DNA from: Amycolatopsis sp. A133
Lineage (GTDB): Bacteria; Actinomycetota; Actinomycetes; Mycobacteriales; Pseudonocardiaceae
Direction: 5' to 3'
NCBI RefSeq assembly: GCF_031082405.1
Contig: NZ_JAVHJU010000076.1
Span: 310,001 to 374,000, forward strand
DNA length: 64,000 nucleotides
In this document: one piece after another, positions 8,825 through 18,198 of the stretch
Layout of the letters: every line of letters starts with the position of its first letter
How positions within the stretch are numbered: position 1 is the first letter of the stretch
Position numbers and translations under genes: made by a program
The notes under the pieces: generated by a model
Database searches by the model: none
What the model was told of the DNA's origin: nothing
The model's input: only the letters and a program-made list of their open reading frames with translations

Positions 8825-11800
8825 CGATCGCCTCCTCCCCCAGCGCGAGCACCCCGCGCAGCGCGTCCGTGGACAGTTCGGTGAGCCAGCTTTCGCCTTC
8901 GCCGACGACCATGCCCGCGAGCGCGCGTTTCTTGGTGATGAGGGTGTCGATGCGTTCCTCGATGGTGCCCGGGCAGACGAACTTCCGGACCTGGACGGTG
9001 CGTCCCTGCCCGATCCGGAACGCCCGGTCGGTGGCCTGGTTCTCCACCGCCGGGTTCCACCAGCGGTCCAGGTGCAGGACCTGGCTGGCGGCGGTCAGCG
9101 TGAGGCCGGAGCCGCCTGCCTTGAGCGAGAGCAGGAGGATCCGCGGCCCGTCGCCGGACTGGAAGCGTTCCACGATCGCGTCTCGCGCCCCTTTGGCCAG
9201 GCCGCCGTGCAGGAACGCGACTTCGGTGCCGAGCCGGCCGGACAGGTGGGGCACGAGCAGGTGGCCGAATTCGGTGTACTGGGTGAAGCACAGCACCCGA
9301 TCGCCCGACGCCAGGATTTCCGCCAGGACCTCTTCGAGGCGGCTGACCTTGCCGGACCGGTTTCCGATCGGGGAGCCGTCGTGCAGCAGGTGCGCGGGGT
9401 GGTTGCAGACCTGCTTGAGCTTCGTGATCGCGGCGAGGATGTTGCCGCGGCGCTTGATGCCGTGGCTGTTCTCGATCTTCTTCATCATCTCGTCGACGAT
9501 CGCGCTGTACAGCGTGCCCTGTTCGCGGGTGAGCCGGTATTCCTGCCGGATCTCGAGCTTTTCCGGGAGCTCGGGGACGATCGCGGGGTCGGTCTTCACC
9601 CGGCGCAGCAGGTACGGCTGCGTGAGCCGGCGCAGCGCGGCGGCCGCGGCGGTGTCACCGCTGCGCTCGATCGGGGCCGCGAACCGCTGCCGGAACTCGA
9701 ACCGGCTGCCGAGCAGCCCCGGGTTGAGCAGGTCCAGGACCGACCAGAGGTCCGCCAGCCGGTTTTCCACCGGGGTGCCGGTCAGCGCGAGCCGGTGCCC
9801 GGCGGTGAACCGCCGGACCGCCTTGGCCGTCGCGGTGTCGGCGTTCTTGATGGCGTGCGCTTCGTCGAGCACCAGGCGCCGCCAGGCGAACGTCTCGAGT
9901 TCGGCGGCGTCACGGGCTGCGGTGGTGTAGGTCGTGACGACGAGGTCGGCCGCGGCGACCTGCTCGGCGAGCACGTCCCCGTGCGCGCGGGCGCTGCCGT
10001 GGTGGGCGTGGACACGCAGGCCCGGCGCGAAGTTCGCCGCCTCCCGCTGCCACATGCCGACCAGCGACATCGGGCACAGCACCAACGTCGGCCGGCTGTC
10101 GTTGTCGTCCGCCCGCTCGACGGCCTCGAGCGCCAGCGTCTGGACGGTTTTGCCGAGGCCCATGTCGTCGGCGAGGCACGCACCGAGCCCCAGTGCCGAC
10201 ATGAAAGCCAGCCAGGCCACGCCCCGCTGCTGGTAGGGGCGCAGCGTGGCCCGGAACGACGGCGGCAACGCGACCGGCCGCAGGGCCTGGTGGACCCGCC
10301 CGGCCAGGACGTCCCCGACCCAGCCGCCGGCGCTGACGTCGGTGACCGGGAGCGGCGTCTCCCGCGCGAGGTGGACGAGTTCCAGCAGCTCGGCCGCGGT
10401 GGGCCGGCCGGCGTGCCGGTGCGGGTCGCGGCGCAGGAACTCGAGACCGGCGCGGAGCCGGTCGGCGTCGACGCTGATCCACCGGCCGCGCAGCCGCACC
10501 AGCGGCGTCTTCGCCGCGACGAGCCTGGCCAGTTCTTCTTGGCCGATCTCGTCGTCGCCGACCGCGATCGTCCAGCGGAACCCGCCCAGCTCGTCGCGGC
10601 CGACCCGGCTGCGGGCGACGACCTGTTCGGAGGGCGTGCTGCGGACCGACAGGCGCAGCCCGAGCCGGCGCCTGCCGTCCCAGGTGGCCGGGAGCTGCAC
10701 TTCGAACCCGGCCTCGACCAGCCGGGTCGCGCCCGAGGTGAGGAACCGTTCCGCTTCCTCGACAGTCAGGTCGTACTCGGACGGCCGGGTCCGGCGCAAG
10801 GCCGGCGCCAGCATCGGTTCCACCAGCGCGGCCCGGCCCAGTTCGGCGACGAACAGCCCGTTCGGATCTCTGACCAGCCCGTTCGCCTCGCCTGACCAGA
10901 TCTGCCCCGCCGACAGCAGCAAGCTCGGATCGGCCGTCGCGCGCAGGAGGAACTGCAGCTGCCACTTGGTGCCGTCCCCGGTCTGGTCGTCGGGGTCGTC
11001 CGCGTCCGGCTGCCGCAGGGTGCCGACTTCGGCCAGCCGGAAACACGCCCGGCCGTCGACGACGTCGGTGTCGGCGACCTCGTCCCACTTCGCGACGGCG
11101 CCGGCCAGGACACCGAGCTCACCCAGCGGCAGCTCGACGCGGGGAAGGCCGCCCTGCAGAGCGGACAGCCACACGCCGGCCGCGCCCCGGCCCCCGCGCA
11201 GGTCGACGGGCGGATCCGCCCGCGCCAGCCGGTCCCGGACCGCGGCGTCGACCAGGGCGTGAAGGGCATCGGTCACGAGCGCGCGCGGCGAGGCACCGGT
11301 GAGCGGCGCGACCTGCTCGGCCCGCCCGACCGGCGGCATGGCCGCGACCAGCGCGTCGAACGCGACGAAGTCCACACCCTGGAGCACCGGGCGCCACCGC
11401 GCTTCCGCCGCATCACCCTGGCGGACCAGCGTCGGCAGCACCCGCCCGCGCCGCACCAGATCCGCGGCCAGGCGGGCCACCGCCCGCAGGTGGGTGACCG
11501 ACGAGCCGTAGGAGGCCGAGTCGTCGAGGTCGTCCAGTTCGGTCGCGTCCACGATCAACGCCGGCACCGACCACGCCCGCAACGACGGCGCCGGGCCACG
11601 TCGCTTGCCGCCCGCGGCCGGCTCGGAAGAGCTGAGCGGCCGGTTCGCCCGCGACGGGAGCAGCAACGTCGCCGAGGTGGGCTTTCCGGGGTGCAGGGCG
11701 GTCAGTTTCGCGCTGGAGACGGCGAACGGATGCGGAAGCGCGATCCGCGCCGAACGACTCGACGTGCCGGCCGGGCCGCCGTCGTGCTCCGCCCAGAGCA

Positions 11801-11837
11801 GCAGACCCCGGCCCGGAGACCACAGCGCGTGCACCAC
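8817..11837 (-). CDS. SNF2/SWI2-family DNA-dependent ATPase (helicase-like)
   Basis: About 1006 residues. N-terminal half is the region specific to bacterial SNF2 proteins (helicase-associated domain); the motor begins near residue 550 with DDMGLGKTVQT (Walker A), then DEAHAIKN (Walker B), LTGTPVENRL, and in the C-terminal lobe FTQYTEFGHLLVP, SLKAGGSGLTLT and QATDRAFRIGQ (motif VI). All motifs are intact, so ATPase and translocase activity is expected. A longer frame reaches 11891, but HALWSPGRGLLLWAE is the usual N-terminus of the family, so I place the start at GTG 11837 (GTG 11834 is equally possible). Operon with the SWIM gene. Confidence 0.92.
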   Translation of the reverse strand: MVHALWSPGRGLLLWAEHDGGPAGTSSRSARIALPHPFAVSSAKLTALHPGKPTSATLLLPSRANRPLSSSEPAAGGKRRGPAPSLRAWSVPALIVDATELDDLDDSASYGSSVTHLRAVARLAADLVRRGRVLPTLVRQGDAAEARWRPVLQGVDFVAFDALVAAMPPVGRAEQVAPLTGASPRALVTDALHALVDAAVRDRLARADPPVDLRGGRGAAGVWLSALQGGLPRVELPLGELGVLAGAVAKWDEVADTDVVDGRACFRLAEVGTLRQPDADDPDDQTGDGTKWQLQFLLRATADPSLLLSAGQIWSGEANGLVRDPNGLFVAELGRAALVEPMLAPALRRTRPSEYDLTVEEAERFLTSGATRLVEAGFEVQLPATWDGRRRLGLRLSVRSTPSEQVVARSRVGRDELGGFRWTIAVGDDEIGQEELARLVAAKTPLVRLRGRWISVDADRLRAGLEFLRRDPHRHAGRPTAAELLELVHLARETPLPVTDVSAGGWVGDVLAGRVHQALRPVALPPSFRATLRPYQQRGVAWLAFMSALGLGACLADDMGLGKTVQTLALEAVERADDNDSRPTLVLCPMSLVGMWQREAANFAPGLRVHAHHGSARAHGDVLAEQVAAADLVVTTYTTAARDAAELETFAWRRLVLDEAHAIKNADTATAKAVRRFTAGHRLALTGTPVENRLADLWSVLDLLNPGLLGSRFEFRQRFAAPIERSGDTAAAAALRRLTQPYLLRRVKTDPAIVPELPEKLEIRQEYRLTREQGTLYSAIVDEMMKKIENSHGIKRRGNILAAITKLKQVCNHPAHLLHDGSPIGNRSGKVSRLEEVLAEILASGDRVLCFTQYTEFGHLLVPHLSGRLGTEVAFLHGGLAKGARDAIVERFQSGDGPRILLLSLKAGGSGLTLTAASQVLHLDRWWNPAVENQATDRAFRIGQGRTVQVRKFVCPGTIEERIDTLITKKRALAGMVVGEGESWLTELSTDALRGVLALGEEAIDD

Positions 11838-12067
11838 GGGCAAGGTCTGGGGCTCCTTCGTCCGGGTTCGGGTTCCCGCAGATCGTCGCACGGCGGGCGT
11901 GGCGCCGGCGCGGGCCGTCTCCGGTTCGGCCGGGTCGCCGGTTCGAAATTCACGGCACCCGGCCTCCTCTTCGGCCGATCTTCGCGGTAGCCTAAGTCAA
12001 GCAGTTGATTTAATCGAGTGTTCGCTCCGGACGACCACGCCCTGCCCCGGCAGGCGGAAGGGATCAC

Positions 12068-12895
12068 ATGTCCTCGCAGCCGGCAGGCCTGGACCGCACC
12101 CGCCTCACCCCCGAGCAGCTCGGCTTCGACCCCGAGGCCCTGCGCGAGAAGTACCGCGCGGAGCGGGATCGCCGGATCCGTCCCGACGGAGCCGCCCAGT
12201 ACCGGCGGGCGGCCGGCGAATTCGGTTACTACGCCACCGATCCCTACACCGAGCGCAGCGAACGGGCGCCGGTGGGCGATCGCGTCGAGGCCAAGCGGGA
12301 GCACCCGGCCGACGACCTGCTCTCCGGCCTCATCCACGGTGACGCGGAGCCGCCCTTGACCGGCACCGAGCTGATCGACATCGCCACCGTGCTGCTGGGC
12401 GCCGGCCACGAAACGACGGCGAACATGCTGGCGCTGGCCACTTTCGCCCTGCTGGAGCACCCGGACCAGCTGGCCGCCGTCCGCGCCGACCCCACGGTGC
12501 TCGACGACGGCGTCGACGAGCTGCTCCGCTACCTTTCGATCATCCACATCGGACCGACCCGCATCGCGACGGAGGCCACCACGATCGCCGGCACCCCGAT
12601 CGCGGCCGGCGACACGGTGCTGCTGTCCGTCCCGCAGGCCAACCGCGCGCAGGACCAGTGGCCGGAACCCGAACGCCTCGACCTCACCCGCCCCCGGAAC
12701 CCCCACCTGGCCTTCGGCCACGGCGTGCACCAATGCCTCGGCCAGCAACTGGCCAGGTCCGAGCTCCGGGTCGGCCTGGCCGAACTGATCCAGCGGCTCC
12801 CGGACCTGCGGCTCGCGGCCCCGGCGGACGAGATTCCCGTGCGCAGCGACATGCTGATCTTCGGCGTGCATTCCCTGCCCATCACCTGGTCCTGA
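12068..12895 (+). pseudogene. In-frame chimera: N-terminus of a Baeyer-Villiger monooxygenase joined to the C-terminal two thirds of a cytochrome P450
   Basis: 275 residues. Residues 1-78 (GFDPEALREKYRAERDRRI, then AAQYRRAAGEFGYYATDPYT) match the opening of flavin Baeyer-Villiger monooxygenases, which normally continue into a GxGxxG flavin site; that site is missing. From about residue 79 (KREHPADDLLSGLI) the protein is a P450: I-helix LLGAGHETT, ExxR as ELLR, and heme ligand loop FGHGVHQCLGQQLAR. A complete P450 is about 400 residues, so its first 190 or so, including the substrate pocket helices B and C, are gone. A deletion across two neighbouring co-directional genes explains it. The frame is open and has a start, so a protein may be made, but normal catalysis is unlikely. 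Confidence 0.75.
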
Positions 12896-12926
12896 CGCGG
12901 GCACCGGGTTCGCCGGCGCCCGCCGC

Positions 12927-14114
12927 TCAGCAGTTGGTGCGCGCCGGCTTGCCCGCGAACCGGTCGGCCAAGTACGTCACGACGTCGCCCGCGGAGAACG
13001 CCAGCGTCGTCACGTGCTCGCCGAGGTAGGTGCCCCACGTGACGTCGGCCCCGGCCGCGCAGTACTCGCGCCGCAGGGTCTGGGCCTGCGACAGCGGGAT
13101 GATCTCGTCGAGGCTGCCGTGGAACAGGAAGATCGGCGCCTTCGGCGGGCGGGCGCCCAGTTCGTTCTCGGCCAGCCGCGCCTGCCACTTCGCCGTGGTG
13201 AGCGGGTTCGAAGTCGTGTAGTCGGCGATGTGCCCGAACGCGTAGCCGAACACCGCGTCGACGCACGCCTCCTGCTGCGTTGCGTACAGTGTGCGGCCGC
13301 GGTCGTTGAGGTAGCCCGGCAGGTCCAGCTCGGGGTACGCCGCGTCCAGGCCGAGCGCCGAAAGCAGCAGGAACCCGAACCCGATGCCGCCGTCGAGGCC
13401 CTTGGCCACCGCGTTCAGGTCCGCGGGCGTGCCGCCGGCCGTGATCCCGGCGACGTGCAGCTCCGGCGCGTACGACGGCGCCAGCTCGCCCGCCCAGGCC
13501 GCTCCCCCGCCGCCTTGGGAGTACCCGGAGAACGCGACCGGTCCGCCGGTGGCCAGGCCGGTGGCCGGGAGCCGGGTGGCCGCGCGGACGGCGTCGATCA
13601 CCGTGTGGCCCTCCGAACGGCCGACGACGTAGGTGTGCCGGCCCGGCGTGCCGAGGCCCTCGTAGTCGGTGATCGCGACGGCCCAGCCGCGGCTCAGCAT
13701 CGCGTCGACGAACAGCGGCTTCTCGTAGTCCGGCTGGAACTTCGAGGGCGCGCAGCGGTCGCCGATGCCGCGGGTGCCGCTGGCCACCGAGACGATCGGG
13801 CGCGGGCCGGCGCCGGTCCAGGGCGCGGCCGGCACCAGGACCCGGCCCGACACCGCGATCGGCGTGTCCGTCGCGGACCTCGACCGGTACAGCACGAGAT
13901 AGCCCTTGGCCGTGCCGGAATCCGGCAGCGGCCGCCACCAGACGACGGCGCCGTCGGCGCCGTCCGGCAGCGGGCTCGGTGGTGTGTAGAAGGCGTCGCC
14001 GTCGGGGCCGCGCGGCGGATCGGCGGCCGCGGCGCTCGCGGACACCGTGGAGGGCAGGGTGAGCAGGGTGACGACGACGGCCAGCAGGACCGTCCAGACG
14101 GGGCTTCGGCGCAC
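12927..14114 (-). CDS. Secreted lipase, LIP family
   Basis: 395 residues starting at GTG 14114, which follows GAGGAG by five bases. Signal peptide: MRRSPVW then a hydrophobic core VLLAVVVTLLTL and cleavage near SASAAA. The nucleophile elbow is FSGYSQGGGGAAW (Ser about 199), with the later FLFHGSLDEIIP holding the catalytic Asp and GEHVTT the His; this order and length fit secretory lipases of the PF03583 type. Cys residues near 121, 264 and the final residue suggest export and disulfides. It lies 29 bases downstream of the cholesterol oxidase gene in the same operon. Confidence 0.9.
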   Translation of the reverse strand: MRRSPVWTVLLAVVVTLLTLPSTVSASAAAADPPRGPDGDAFYTPPSPLPDGADGAVVWWRPLPDSGTAKGYLVLYRSRSATDTPIAVSGRVLVPAAPWTGAGPRPIVSVASGTRGIGDRCAPSKFQPDYEKPLFVDAMLSRGWAVAITDYEGLGTPGRHTYVVGRSEGHTVIDAVRAATRLPATGLATGGPVAFSGYSQGGGGAAWAGELAPSYAPELHVAGITAGGTPADLNAVAKGLDGGIGFGFLLLSALGLDAAYPELDLPGYLNDRGRTLYATQQEACVDAVFGYAFGHIADYTTSNPLTTAKWQARLAENELGARPPKAPIFLFHGSLDEIIPLSQAQTLRREYCAAGADVTWGTYLGEHVTTLAFSAGDVVTYLADRFAGKPARTNC

Positions 14115-14143
14115 GGGAACTCCTCGTTGAGTCCGACTCGGGG

Positions 14144-15706
14144 TCAGAAGACGCGGTCGGCGTCTTCGGCGATCAGGTGGTCCAGCGCGCGCTCGGCGAG
14201 CGCGGCGATGGTCATCGACGGGTTGCAGGCGGCGGTCGTGCCGGGCATCAACGCGCCGTCGAGCACGTAGAGCCCGCGGTGGCCGAGCACGCGGCCGTCC
14301 AGGTCGCAGACCGAGCCCATCGCGGCGCCGCCGAGCGGGTGCCAGGTGCTCGGCACGACGGCGGTGGTGTCGAGCAGCACCCCGAGCGGGCCGGCGATGC
14401 GGGTGATCCGCTCGCGGATGCGGGCGCTCAGCTTCGCGTCGCCGCCGGAGGGCCAGTGCAGGACGGCGTCGTCCTTCGCCGCGTCGTAGACGAACCGGCC
14501 GCGGCCTTCGCTGATGCCGTACCCGACGAGCATCGTGGTCCGCAGGTCCGGCAGCGGCGGCAGCGACGCCTGGATGACGGTGTTGGCCGTCGCGGGGTCG
14601 TCCCACTCCTTGCTGCCGTAGACGACCGGGCCGCCCTGCGGGGCGCCGAAGTCGTCGGCGAGGTTCGTCCACGTGTAGATGCGGTCGCCGTTGGTGCCCC
14701 AGCCGGCGCCGAGCCCGTCGGGCAGGTCGGGGATGTCGCCCCTCGCACCCGCCCGCATCAGCAGCCGGGTGGTGTTCGCCGTGCCGGCCGCCATGACGAG
14801 CGCCTTCGCCGTCAGGACCTTCTTCTCCAGGACGGTCCCGCCGGTGTTGATGCGGTCGGCCCGGATCTCCCAGCGGCCGTCCGGGGCCAGCGCGACGCCG
14901 GTGACGTTGTGCAGGGGCGCGACGGTGCAGCGGCCGGTGGCCTCGGCGGCCGCGAGGTAGGTGACGTCGACCGAGTGCTTGCCGCCGTTGTTCACCCCGA
15001 GGGCGCAGTCGCCGTTGGTGTAGGACGGTTTCAGCTCGCCGTCGAGCTCGCGCAGCGCGTAGTCCCAGTCGATCGGCATCGGGATCTTCTCGACGGCGTA
15101 GCCGGCGTTGCGCGCGTTGCGGGCGAAGATCCGGGACGCCTTGTACGGCCTGCTTTCGACGAGGGTGTCCGGTGCGGTGGCGATGCGGAGCATGGCGGCG
15201 ACGCGCGGGTAGTACTCGGCGGCCAGCCGCGCGTAGTCGAGCTGCTCGGGGAAGCAGGCGTGGAACAGCTCGGCCGTCGGCTGCAGCGTCATGCCCTGGT
15301 AGACCAGCGAGCCGCCGCCGACACCGGCCGCGCACATCATGCTCATCCCCTGGCCGGCGACCTGCTCCAGCAGCCCGGTGTAGCGCTCGAACGGCGGCAG
15401 CGACGGCAGGCCCGGCAACGCGGGCGCCGAGCCCAGCCAGAAGATCCGCTTGTCGGGCGCCGACGTCGGGTGCGGGAACGTCTCGGCGTCCGGTCCGGTC
15501 GGCCAGCGCCGTCCGCGTTCGAGCACCAGCACCGGCACCCCGGCCTGGGCGAGCCGCAGCGCGGTGACCCCGCCGCCGAACCCGGACCCGATGATCACGA
15601 CCCGGTGTTCCTCCCGGGTGACCGGCACGCGGCCCGCTCCGAGTGCGGCGACGCCGGCGACGGCGGCGGTGCCCCGCAGGACGGTACGGCGGTTCAGGGT
15701 GCGCAT
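14144..15706 (-). CDS. Exported cholesterol oxidase-like GMC flavoenzyme
   Basis: 520 residues. A twin-arginine signal (NRRTVLRGTAAVAGVAALG) is followed by the flavin-binding IIGSGFGGGVTALRLAQAG, then AAGVGGGSLVYQGM, GALGVNN-like and HPLGGAAMG, LYVLDGALMPG, CNPSMTIAALAER near the end. This pattern follows Streptomyces ChoA closely: HPLGG has the catalytic His and NPSMTI the Asn. The segment that holds the isomerising Glu361 in ChoA reads TVIQASLPPLPD here and has no Glu, so it may oxidise sterols without isomerising, or use another alcohol. Operon leader, with the lipase after it. Confidence 0.87.
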   Translation of the reverse strand: MRTLNRRTVLRGTAAVAGVAALGAGRVPVTREEHRVVIIGSGFGGGVTALRLAQAGVPVLVLERGRRWPTGPDAETFPHPTSAPDKRIFWLGSAPALPGLPSLPPFERYTGLLEQVAGQGMSMMCAAGVGGGSLVYQGMTLQPTAELFHACFPEQLDYARLAAEYYPRVAAMLRIATAPDTLVESRPYKASRIFARNARNAGYAVEKIPMPIDWDYALRELDGELKPSYTNGDCALGVNNGGKHSVDVTYLAAAEATGRCTVAPLHNVTGVALAPDGRWEIRADRINTGGTVLEKKVLTAKALVMAAGTANTTRLLMRAGARGDIPDLPDGLGAGWGTNGDRIYTWTNLADDFGAPQGGPVVYGSKEWDDPATANTVIQASLPPLPDLRTTMLVGYGISEGRGRFVYDAAKDDAVLHWPSGGDAKLSARIRERITRIAGPLGVLLDTTAVVPSTWHPLGGAAMGSVCDLDGRVLGHRGLYVLDGALMPGTTAACNPSMTIAALAERALDHLIAEDADRVF

Positions 15707-15789
15707 GGGCGGGCTCCTCCGGGGGCGATCATGACCCTCCGGTGACTGTAGGAACCCGAAACGAGAGATGGAACGGATTGCCGGTCTCA

Positions 15790-15803
15790 CTACTCGCGAG
15801 TAG
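15790..15803. promoter_or_regulatory. Perfect palindrome, probable TetR operator
   Basis: CTACTCGCGAGTAG is a perfect 14-bp palindrome ending 11 bases before the TetR start at 15815 and 84 bases from the divergent cholesterol oxidase start. Its place in a divergent regulator-target promoter makes it the natural operator of the TetR protein, controlling both directions. Confidence 0.65.
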
Positions 15804-15814
15804 GGTGCCGTTCC

Positions 15815-16396
15815 ATGCGCGCAGTGCGACCGTCCGCGGCCGTGCCCCGGCGCGTCGACGCCCGGCGCAACCGCGAGGCGATCCTGCGCGCGGCCGACGA
15901 AGCGTTCAGCGAAGACGCCGACGTCGCGCTGGACGAGGTGGCCCGCCGCACCGGCCTCGGCCGCGCGACCGTCTACCGGCACTTCCCCGACCGGACGGCG
16001 CTGGCCCTCGCCGTCGCCGCGCACCACCTCGCCGCGCTCAAGAACCAGGTGCGCGGCCGGGAGCCGTTCCGCGAGCTGCTGCGGGCGGTGCTCGCCATGC
16101 AGGCCCGGCGGCGCCCGCTCGTCCGGCTGTTCCGCGAGCTGCCGGAGCGCAGCCAGCGCCAGTACACCCACGCCCTGATTTCGTTGCTGCGCCCGGCTTT
16201 CGAGCAGGCACAGCGCGAAGGCACCGTGCGGCCGGACCTCGAACCGGCGGACCTGGCGCTGCTGTTCGAGATGCACGAGGCGGCACTGGTGTCGGGGCTG
16301 GCCCCGCGGCAGCCCGCGGAACCGGCGGAGCGGCTGGTGCGGGTGTTCCTCGACGGCCTCGCCGGCGCGCGGGACCGGACCGCGGACGCCGGCTAA
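15815..16396 (+). CDS. TetR-family repressor divergent from the cholesterol oxidase-lipase operon
   Basis: 193 residues. Helix-turn-helix at about residues 20-65: ILRAADEAFSEDADVALDEV then ARRTGLGRATVYRHFPDR. The C-terminal ligand domain is all-helical and of normal length. The gene is read away from the GMC oxidase-lipase operon with 108 bases between them and a perfect palindrome in the gap, so local control of that operon by a sterol or lipid ligand is the simplest inference. The 3' end overlaps the convergent PIG-L gene by four bases. Confidence 0.9.
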   Translation: MRAVRPSAAVPRRVDARRNREAILRAADEAFSEDADVALDEVARRTGLGRATVYRHFPDRTALALAVAAHHLAALKNQVRGREPFRELLRAVLAMQARRRPLVRLFRELPERSQRQYTHALISLLRPAFEQAQREGTVRPDLEPADLALLFEMHEAALVSGLAPRQPAEPAERLVRVFLDGLAGARDRTADAG

Positions 16397-17157
16397 TCCT
16401 GGGCGGCTTCGGCGGAGCGCTCCGGCGGGGCCTGCAGATCGTGGGCGCGGAACAGGACGGCGTGCTCGACGCCCATGGCCTGGCCGCTCATCGCGGCGAA
16501 CTGCGGGATGAAGTCGGCGGGCGCCGGGTGGTCCGGGAGCGCGGCCAGGTACGCCGCGTGCGCCTCCAGCGAAGCGACTCCGCGGCGCAGCGGCTCGCCG
16601 GTGACGTCGACGCCGTGGGTCGCGTCCGTCATGCCCGGGGTGAGGTACCAGCGCGCGGAGTGCGGCTCGAGGCCCTCGTCGTCGATCTGCTCCGGGAAGA
16701 CCCACCGGTTGCCCGCGTCCCGGATCGCGTCCAGCGTCGCGAGCCCGGCCGCGCGGTGGTCGGCCTGGTCGAAGCCCCAGGGCGTCTCGACCTCGAAGCC
16801 GGTGCCGTAGACGACGTCGGGCTTGAACCGGCGGATCTCCCGGCAGATGTCCCGGCGCAGGTCGAGGCCGTAGACGAGCACGCCGTCCGGGTGCTCGAGG
16901 ACGGTCAGGTGCTCAACGCCGACGACGGCGCAGGCGGCCTGCTGCTCGGCGACGCGCAGGCGGGCCGTCTCCTCGGGCGGGTTCGGCATGCCGGCCTCGC
17001 CGCGGGTGAGCAGGAGGTAGCCGACCTCGATGCCGCGCGCGGTCCAGCGGGCGACGGCCGCGGACGTGCCGTACTCCATGTCGTCGGGGTGCGCGACGAC
17101 GCAGAGCACGCGCCGGAAGGACTCCTCGGGCAGAGCTGGCAACGTCATGCCCGCCAT
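16393..17157 (-). CDS. PIG-L family (LmbE-like) deacetylase
   Basis: 254 residues. AHPDDMEYG near residue 22 is the zinc-binding AHPDDxE motif and QADHRAAG holds the second metal His, as in GlcNAc-PI and mycothiol-pathway deacetylases. LLTRGEAGMPNP is the usual loop after strand 2. The protein hydrolyses an N-acetyl group of a sugar or related amide; mycothiol biosynthesis (MshB) or conjugate amidase (Mca) roles are possible, but no partner genes are adjacent. ATG 17148 is an alternative start. Confidence 0.85.
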   Translation of the reverse strand: MAGMTLPALPEESFRRVLCVVAHPDDMEYGTSAAVARWTARGIEVGYLLLTRGEAGMPNPPEETARLRVAEQQAACAVVGVEHLTVLEHPDGVLVYGLDLRRDICREIRRFKPDVVYGTGFEVETPWGFDQADHRAAGLATLDAIRDAGNRWVFPEQIDDEGLEPHSARWYLTPGMTDATHGVDVTGEPLRRGVASLEAHAAYLAALPDHPAPADFIPQFAAMSGQAMGVEHAVLFRAHDLQAPPERSAEAAQD

Positions 17158-17190
17158 CCTGCCGCATTCCGGGGCCGCCGCGCCCCGCGT

Positions 17191-18198
17191 TCACGAAGTC
17201 ACGGCGAGCCCCTCCGGTTCGCTGCCGACGGGCACCGTCTCGATGACGGTGTTCGTCGCGATGTCGATGACCGACATCGACCCCGAAGCGGAGTTCGTGA
17301 CGAACACGTAGCTGCTGTCGGGAGCCGCCGCCAGGCCCTCGGGCTCGTCCTGCACCGGGATCGGCCCCGGCGGGTTCCGGCCGAGCAGCGACACCGTGTC
17401 GGAACCGGCGTTGGCGACGTAGACCTGGCCGCGCGGGGTGACCGCGACGCCGATCGGCGTTTGCCCGACCTCGTGCGTCGCCCGCAACGGGGGCGCGCTG
17501 AGGGTGATCGCATCCACGCTGTTCGCCCCGGTGGTCGCCACGTAGGCGTGGTCGCCGCCCGTGTTGATCGCGATCCCGGCCGGGAACCGGCCCACGGGCA
17601 GCGTCCCGACGACCCGGTCCGACCCGGTGTCGATGACCGACACGCTGGCCGCACCGTTGTTGGTCACGTACACCCGGCGCCCGTCCGGGCTGGCGACCGG
17701 GCTGTGCGGGAACCGGCCGACCGGGATCTGCCGCGTCACGGTGTTCGTCTCGGTGTCGATCACGGTGACGTTGTCGGCGCCGAAGTTGGTCACGTAGGCG
17801 TGCGAGCCGGTGACGGCGACGCCGAACGGGTGAACACCGACCGGCACGGTCGCCAGGGTCGCGTACGTCCGGGCGTCGATCACCGTCACGGTGTCGGAGA
17901 GTTCATTGGTGACGTAGACCCGGTCCCCGTCGGGGGCCGCGCCCACCCCGACCGGCGACCGTCCAACCCGGACGGTCGCCACCACCTCCCTCATCCGGGT
18001 GTCGTACACGGTGACGGTGTCGGAACCGCTGTTCGCCACGAATACCTGAATACGCGCGGGATAAGCGTGCGCGTCGGGGCAGAGGAGACCGAATGAGAGC
18101 AGCACTGCCGCCACCACCCGGTTCACCCGCCGGCGCAAAAACCGTCCGGCGGGCGTGCGCGAACGAGGAATCCTCGTCGCACCATTGCCTGATGACAT
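17191..18198 (-). CDS. Exported YVTN-type beta-propeller protein
   Basis: 335 residues. N-terminus has an arginine-rich n-region, a hydrophobic stretch VVAAVLLSFGLLC and cleavage near DAHA, so it is exported. The rest is about seven repeats of roughly 40 residues with YVTN, VxVIDT and VGxxPxGVAV, for example RVYVTNELSDTVTVID and AYVTNFGADNVTVIDT, which form a seven-blade propeller. Such proteins bind ligands or act as surface scaffolds; no active site is evident. GGGAGAAGG lies directly before the ATG. Confidence 0.88.
   Translation of the reverse strand: MSSGNGATRIPRSRTPAGRFLRRRVNRVVAAVLLSFGLLCPDAHAYPARIQVFVANSGSDTVTVYDTRMREVVATVRVGRSPVGVGAAPDGDRVYVTNELSDTVTVIDARTYATLATVPVGVHPFGVAVTGSHAYVTNFGADNVTVIDTETNTVTRQIPVGRFPHSPVASPDGRRVYVTNNGAASVSVIDTGSDRVVGTLPVGRFPAGIAINTGGDHAYVATTGANSVDAITLSAPPLRATHEVGQTPIGVAVTPRGQVYVANAGSDTVSLLGRNPPGPIPVQDEPEGLAAAPDSSYVFVTNSASGSMSVIDIATNTVIETVPVGSEPEGLAVTS

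Noticed and set aside
15643..18096. 817-codon plus frame across PIG-L and the YVTN gene
   Set aside because: Antisense of two well-supported genes; begins inside the oxidase; no domain signs.
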